NCBI GenBank assembly: GCA_933207985.1
Contig: OW240917.1
Coordinates: 107,568,486 to 107,632,485 of the forward strand
Direction of reading: 5' to 3'
Source of the DNA: Pelobates cultripes
Lineage: Eukaryota > Chordata > Amphibia > Anura > Pelobatidae
Length of the DNA stretch: 64,000 bases
The notes below the pieces were generated by a model. That model saw nothing but the letters and a program-made list of their open reading frames with translations. It did no database searches and was not told where the DNA came from. Below, one piece after another: positions 58,340 through 64,000 of the stretch. Both the position numbers and the translations under genes were made by a program. Positions within the stretch are counted from its first letter, which is position 1, and each line of letters starts with the position of its first letter.

Positions 58340-58603
58340 GACTGTGTGTGTGACTGTGTGTGTGTTTGTGTCTGACTGTGTGTTTGTTTGTGTCTGACTG
58401 TGTGTGTGTGTGTGTTTGTGTCTGACTGTGTGTGTGTGTTTGTGTATAACTGTGTATGTGTCTGATTGTGTGTGTGTCTGAGTGTGTATGTGTGTATTTA
58501 GAAGGTGGGCGGAGGGGAAGGGTTGGGTGGGGGTGGCGCGGGGGGTGAGGGGTGCCTGAGTTTTGTCCTGCCTAGGGCAGCACAAAACCAGGATACACCA
58601 CTG
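57553..58603. mobile_element. hAT-type non-autonomous element with internal TG array
   Basis: Starts CAGGGGCGTATTAGCC and ends GGATACACCACTG, with a perfect 8-bp target duplication cgcagtac (57545-57552 and 58604-58611). GC-rich ends (gggcggc and complement) surround about 500 bp of tgtgtg repeat. A longer inverted pair, ctcccagcctcactc / gtgaggctgggag, lies near 57775-57830. It has no coding capacity; the histidine/threonine frame on the minus strand is the TG array. Confidence 0.93.
57995..58500. repeat. tgtgtg(tctgactg) minisatellite
   Basis: Repeats of tgtgtctgactgtgtgtg with variable lengths of pure tg between them, lying wholly inside the hAT-type element. Confidence 0.92.
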
Positions 58604-59149
58604 CGCAGTACTGGAGACAATATCTCCAGAAGGATATTGATACTTTAGAGAGAGTTCAGAGAAGGGCTACTAAACTGGTTCATGGGTTGCAGGATAAAAC
58701 TTGCAAGGAAAGGTTAAAGGATCTTAACATGTATAGCGTGCAGGAAAGACGAGACAGGGGGGATATGATAGACACATTTAAATACATAAAGGGAATCAAT
58801 ACAGTAAAGGAGGAGACTATATCTAAAGAAGAAAAACTACCACAGCAAGAGGACATAGTCTTAAATTAGAGGGGCAAAGGTTTAAAAATAATATCAGGAA
58901 TTATTACTTTCCTGAGAGGGTAGTGGATACATGGAATAGCCTCCTAGCTGAAGTGGTAGAGGTTAACACAGTGAAGTAGTTTAAGCATGTGTGGGATAGG
59001 TATACGGCTATCCTAGACTTAATATAAGGCCAAGGACAAATAAAAGTGTTTAGAAAATTGGGCAGACTAGATGGGACGAATGGTTCTTATCTGCCACCAC
59101 ATTCTATTTTTCTATGTCTATATTTCTATGTTTCTATATACATTTAAAA

Positions 59150-60630
59150 CATTTCATTTTATATGTTTTTTGTAAAACCTAAATATATACAAAACACATA
59201 CGCAAAACACTGTGGATTATCAACTAAACTGGAATGATTATCTGAACACTAAAATACAAGATTTAGTACACAATAGCCAATTAAAAAATAGTTGACCAAA
59301 TCCATGTTGCTAACATGTGTGTTGGCTCAGATAATTTCATTATAATTTTGTCATACGACCTGTGACACTATTTTACACCAGTGTAAACAGATGCTAATTT
59401 CAAGTCTATTTTCATGAACACTCTTCCATACTCTTATTGATTTTTATTTCTCTACAGTTTCCAGTGCCATAATGTAATGTTCGAGATCTATTACGTAATG
59501 CAGTACAAAATGTTGGAAGTAGAATTTAATTATTGAAAAAAGAGTTGCTTTATTTACAAACATGAATACAAATTGCATACTAAAACGTATAAAAATACAT
59601 ACAAAAATGTACAAACGCGCAAGGGGAGAATACAGATCAGTATAGGTATTAGACTTGTGTACTATGAGAAAATTAATTTTGGCCACATTTTTTTCTGAAA
59701 ATTAAATTTTTGGAGACAACTGAATGTCAGCCATGGATAAAATCTAGAATCATCCATCATGCATTTTGGTTGGTTTGTAATTCGGCTACATTTTGGCTTG
59801 GAGTTAAGGAATTCGACCCATCATCCGATCAACCCAAATTCGGACGCATTGCAGTTCGTAATAAAGCAAAGCTCCAAGTCTAATGTGTATACCTGAACTC
59901 TTCCAAAGTGTCTACCTGAACTCTTAAAGCTCTTAATTATGTGGATAATTTGTTTAGTTACCTAGGCGGCTACATGTTTAAATTCATTTACATGCTTTCA
60001 TTTACAAAGTCATAGTTTGTAAATAAATTTTGACACCCTATTCTAAAAGACAGTTAATTATCCGTAGTCGCTAATGCAAACAGTATCTAGTGCCAAACCC
60101 ACTGAAGAGTATGCAGATTTATATCAGGACACTGTAGAATCAACTGCTTTAACTTTAGTTTGCAGTAAGTGTGGCACAAAGAAAGCAGAGTAAAGGAAAA
60201 GTCAGAGGGTTGATACCTGAGGACAGCAGAATAAGAATTTGTAAACCACAATGGAGAATGGAAGAGATTGCAAGATATTTTTAACAGTTGTTTCTAAGGA
60301 CTCACTTCTGACTGTTCGTATTATCATTGGCTTTGATTTCACATGTTTCCATCCGTGGATGTTATTTATTGGCTGACTGATTCTGGCAGTCTTCCTGCAT
60401 GGTGACTATACTGGAAGGAACACTGGGGCATTATATACGGTGTTATTTGAGTCATTAATGTGATGAAAGCTTAAATTATCCACAGGAGTTGATGGGAATT
60501 GATTTCCTAATTTGGGGTTAACCACATTACATTAATAGAGTTTAATGCTAACAATTCAGGATTTTCTTATATTTTCTGAAATCTTGAAATGATATGTGTG
60601 ATATCATTTGCCAGGAATATATTATTTCAC
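59150..60630. other. PDGFC intron 3 or upstream, nothing recognised
   Basis: AT-rich sequence. A minus-strand 80-codon frame at 59444-59686 shows no recognisable domain. Confidence 0.4.
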
Positions 60631-60631
60631 T

Positions 60632-60636
<5 letters not shown>

Positions 60637-60666
<30 letters not shown>
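60637..60666. repeat. TA dinucleotide array
   Basis: About 30 bp of tatata. It yields repetitive isoleucine/tyrosine frames on both strands. Confidence 0.9.
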
Positions 60667-60668
<2 letters not shown>

Positions 60669-61794
60669 AGGACAATATACTCATTTTGCGCAGATGGGTT
60701 GTTATTTACATAAAAATAGCAAGAGGCAAAACCAAACAAAGAAAGTGAGAGATTGGAAAAACAGGTATTCTGAAAAGGCACACATCTGCTGAAGCACATT
60801 AAGGTATGAAACATGTGAAGGACTCAACAGTCTCTATTGCGGCATTATTTAACACAGATACTTTTTTCTTTACAATATATTCATATGAAATACCTCAACT
60901 AAACCTGAAATGTACCCTACTTTTTTTACATTTATTCTAGATCAGAATCCTCCACCTACGTGAACTGTAATCTATATTAACTCAAACAAGTGTCCACTAC
61001 ATGTACAACATTATCAAACATTTATGAGACAAAATATAAATTTTAACCTCTATCACTGTAGTTGTTACAGAAACTGCATATTTTAAAAAAACCTATATAG
61101 TAATTCAAATAGGGATATATGCTTTCACTGTTATACATTGGTCAAAGGTAAGGCTGATGTTGGAAAAAGATTTAAAATCTTTGTAGACTCTTAGGTTTGC
61201 AAAAAAGTTGTCTTGGCCTTATATTTTTGAGCAATGTGAGATTAGTTTATTATCGGCGTATGTCAACAGTGTAGATTTATAGAAATACTTTACAATAGAG
61301 TTAACTATCACTTCTGACAACTCAAAAGCTTGTTGAAAGATTTCACCCAAGGGCTGCACACACAAGTGATTTGTAACATCTGTGTTTCCAAAAATGTAAG
61401 GGCCACCTGAGTATTTTGTGAACATCTTAAAATGTGTTAATATATATTTATATATATTAACAAGAATTGTATCTATTGAAAAAGCTAAACATTTAATGAG
61501 TAAGCGTTTGTGACATTGGCCACTATCACACAAAAAGCAGGTGTTTAATGTTATTTTTTTTTTAAATGTATATGTAATGGCTTGTTGAAAATGTAATCCT
61601 CAAATAACAATGAGATGCTGTCAGTTAACATCTAAAACAAGAACAAGCACTAAACCATCACTATGATACTCCAATATATGGAATTCATTATTTTAGAAAA
61701 ATAGGTTGATTTTGGGGAGACAGACAAAATACAGGAAATGGGGAAAAAACAATGGGAAGAGGTTTAAATGTAATTGCCAGCTCTTCTTACCCTC
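60667..61794. other. nothing recognised
   Basis: AT-rich. The 104-codon minus-strand frame at 61219-61533 (MCDSGQCHKRLLIKC...) has no domain or splice context I recognise. Confidence 0.35.
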
Positions 61795-61890
61795 CTCTTT
61801 CCTATTATTATTATTTATTATTATAATAATTAAATAGCACCAACATGTTTCACAGTTGTTTACAATTTAACAGTGAGCATATATAACTAT
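61795..61890 (-). repeat. L2-type LINE 3' end, antisense
   Basis: On the minus strand the sequence reads aactgtgaaacatgttggtgctatttaattattataataataa, an L2-like 3' terminus with its att-type tail. The body was not recognised further right. Confidence 0.5.
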
Positions 61891-63382
61891 GAGTATCTGA
61901 CAGACATAATACAATTGACAGACACAAAAGGTAAATGAGTGAAGTAATTTAACACTGAAGAACATATTAGATGAAAGGAAGAATTAATAGATATGATACC
62001 TGTGTATATTTGAGAATGTAAATATGGAGTGTAGAGAAACCACAAAGTAGAAGGAGAGAAAGTGAAGTGGACAATCGAAGCACATGTTTCGTGTGGAGGA
62101 TGGGAGAACTGCTATAACAAAGGAATGCTTTCATATATTTTTATGGAACTGAGTGTCCACACAATTATTTCATTTCACCCAGATGGTCCTTCAAGACTTA
62201 AAGAAGTTGGTTGACTTGGACCTGTTTGACCATTAGTTTTGCACTTCACTTTTTACCTAACAGCCAATAAAAATCTAGTTTATAAAAAACAAAAACAAGA
62301 GAAGTTGTTCAGTTTTGGGACGTTATTCAGTTAGAGCTCATAGGTGGTATTAGAATCCAAATGAGCTAATGAATTGCCATGAGTGGCAATGTTAAGAAAA
62401 AAAAAAGGAACCAAAAAATGATCCTAAGGAAATGCAAGCTGAGGGGGACAGTGGTGAAGCATGCGGTGGAGTAAGAAGACATCCGTGTTGAAACCTCAGT
62501 AAAATGCAGAGTCTTTGGCTATGAGGACAGTGCAAGTATGGCTTGAAGTTGCAACAGTTCGAAGCCATTCAAAAACCTTTAAACTGGCTGAATATCAATG
62601 GATATATTGCTCACATACAAATGCAGTGTAAAAGCCATTGTTGATATATGCAGGTTTTCATTGTATGATGCTTAGTAAGTTAAAGTCCATAAACACAGTG
62701 GGTACCCAAGTTAATCAATCAGTAATAAACATAATTGTTTGTAGGAAAGTGGAAGGAATATGCCTACAAAATTTCATTATATTGCCCCACTGAGATCTTT
62801 ATTTAGAAATAAATAACTAGATCACAAGTTAGAGCTGGTTTTAACTCAGTATTCTGACTCCAGCAGCATCCTTCAATTTTGGATTGTCATTGCTTTAAAA
62901 ACTATTACACTATTCTGACCACAAGTCAGAAACCATAATTGATTAATTAACAATGTCGATTGTAATATGCCCATAAATGTATTAAAATGTGTCTATTGTG
63001 TTATTCACATTTGAACATAACCTTTTTTTTATACTAATCAACATTTTCCATTTATCTTCATATAACTTGCTTATCTTTGCTTGAAATATGCTTTGATCAC
63101 GTTCACTCAATGGCAAGCTTTGCCTGATTTTTACTCAATGAGAACATTTAAAATAAGCTGGTGTCCAATAGGTCTCCAGTTTGACCCATAACATGTGAGG
63201 TTGTAGAAATAATTAGTTTTCTTTCTATGCAAAATGTTAAACCTTTCCAATGGTATGTGTTCTTAATAAACATATATAGAAAGTGAAAAACATCCTTAGT
63301 TTGTTTTCTCATCATATTATGAAATTGAGATATGTTATTTTCTACTTTGTACTTAAGCTGGAATTCTAGACATCTGCTGAAC
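61891..63382. other. nothing recognised
   Basis: AT-rich sequence, no supported exon, RNA gene or element terminus. Confidence 0.4.
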
Positions 63383-63490
63383 CTACCGTATATACTCGTG
63401 TATAAGTTGATCTCATGTATAAGTCGAGTGCAGTTTTGTAACCAACAATTGTGAAATATGCTATGCCTCGTGGATAAGTCGAGGGTAAAA
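63383..63490. repeat. interspersed repeat with cgtgtataag motif
   Basis: accgtatatactcgtgtataag, then catgtataagtcgag and cgtggataagtcgag, give three copies of a (c)tcgtgtataagtcga-type motif. I believe sequences of this form are dispersed in several vertebrates, but I cannot name the family reliably. Confidence 0.5.
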
Positions 63491-63519
63491 CTTGGAGCTA
63501 TGAAATTCTGTGATTTTTA

Positions 63520-63670
63520 TAATTATATACACACACACTCATACAAACACACACTTATACAAACACACACTCTGCATTATATACACACACACACTCATAC
63601 AAACACACACTCTGCATTATATACACACACTGTGTGTATATAATGCAGAGTGTGTGTTTGTGTAGTGTGT
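63520..63670. repeat. CA microsatellite with 63-bp perfect palindrome
   Basis: acacac units with interspersed atacaa and tctgcattatata lead into an exact inverted repeat of 31-bp arms with a one-base centre (63599-63629 and 63631-63661). Confidence 0.9.
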
Positions 63671-64000
63671 GTGAACTGGGTGGGGGGAGGGCATTTTTAT
63701 TATTTAAATTTTTTTTAATTTTAATATTATTATTTTTTTATTTTAATTTTTTTTTGTCCCCCCCCTCCCTGCTTGTTAACTGGTCAAGGAGGGGGGCTAT
63801 CTTAATCCTTGGTGGTCCAGTGGCATGGGCTGTGAAGTGGGGGGGGGGGCTGCAGGAAGCATTTACTTACCTTTCCTGCAGCTCCTGTCAGCTCCCTTCT
63901 CCTCCGTTCCGGTCAGCTCCACTGTAAGTCTGGTTGCCGCGCGGATCGTTGCCATGGCTCTGACGGCCGCGGCTCTCTAAGTTGCCATAATACAGATAGT
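63671..64000. other. GC-rich tail, probably part of an unassigned repeat
   Basis: T-rich then GC-rich sequence with cagctcc repeats, running off the window. The frame at 63634-63927 crosses the palindrome and a T tract and is not convincing as a gene. Confidence 0.35.

Larger units (their letters stand above)
57490..59145 (+). pseudogene. CR1-type LINE 3' end, split by a hAT-type insertion
   Basis: The first piece (57490-57552) reads VMPLYRTLVRPHLEYCTQY. After the insertion the second piece resumes at 58612 and reads LERVQRRATKLVHGLQDKT, then RLKDLNMYSVQERRDRGDMI, the conserved C-terminus of CR1-like ORF2. The 3' end carries repeated ttctatg units near 59105-59140, the usual CR1 terminus. 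Stops and a frameshift are present after about 58866. Confidence 0.85.

Noticed and set aside
57803..58585. 260-codon minus-strand frame
   Set aside because: Mostly the inverse of the TG array within a hAT-type element flanked by an 8-bp duplication.

Overview
This is eukaryotic, vertebrate DNA. It most likely comes from a frog or toad (inference). The only conserved gene is split by large AT-rich introns, and the background is packed with transposon families typical of anuran genomes: L1/Tx1-like, L2-like and CR1-like LINEs, Tc1/mariner, hAT and TTAA-flanked short elements, and Ty3/Gypsy elements including a chromovirus and a SCAN-gag type. Two 100-N gaps (3950-4049 and 25967-26066) mark assembly joins.

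The gene is PDGFC (platelet-derived growth factor C), read on the minus strand. Exon 4 (hinge and activation site) is at 45755-45959. Exon 5 (cystine-knot core) appears twice, at 28120-28337 and 21746-21963. The terminal exon 6 with the stop codon also appears twice, at 26595-26711 and 20249-20365. Exons 1-3 (signal peptide and CUB domain) were not found and should lie to the right of the window. The double 3' end comes from a near-identical tandem duplication of about 6 kb (19721-25716 and 26067-32079). It is separated by about 250 bp of unrelated sequence plus an N gap, so it is either a retained-haplotype assembly artefact or a recent LTR-mediated duplication.

Layout: 1-3925 holds tandem repeats and an interspersed CpG-rich repeat. 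4560-7830 holds a degraded L2/Rex-like LINE abutting an L1-type LINE in opposite orientation. 8440-9667 holds TTAA-flanked short elements. 10242-15858 is a large inverted-repeat (foldback-like) structure with no recognisable protein and an embedded tRNA-like sequence. 15860-19720 is intergenic, with short elements. 19721-32079 is the duplicated PDGFC 3' end.

31246-35848 is a complete SCAN-gag Gypsy element with 5-bp target duplications that has lost its reverse transcriptase. 36330-45088 is a decayed full-length chromovirus (minus strand) carrying three later insertions: a poly(A)-ended retroposon, a 1.2-kb hAT-type element full of CA repeat, and a solo LTR of the SCAN-gag Gypsy family. 45755-64000 is PDGFC exon 4 followed by upstream intron filled with hAT, TTAA, Tc1, CR1 and minisatellite sequence.

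I found no bacterial-type operon, CRISPR array or functional RNA gene. The most notable items are the duplicated PDGFC 3' exons with a chimeric LTR at the junction, the rearranged SCAN-gag retroelement, the 5.6-kb inverted-repeat structure, and the repeated association of long CA/TG arrays with hAT-type elements.
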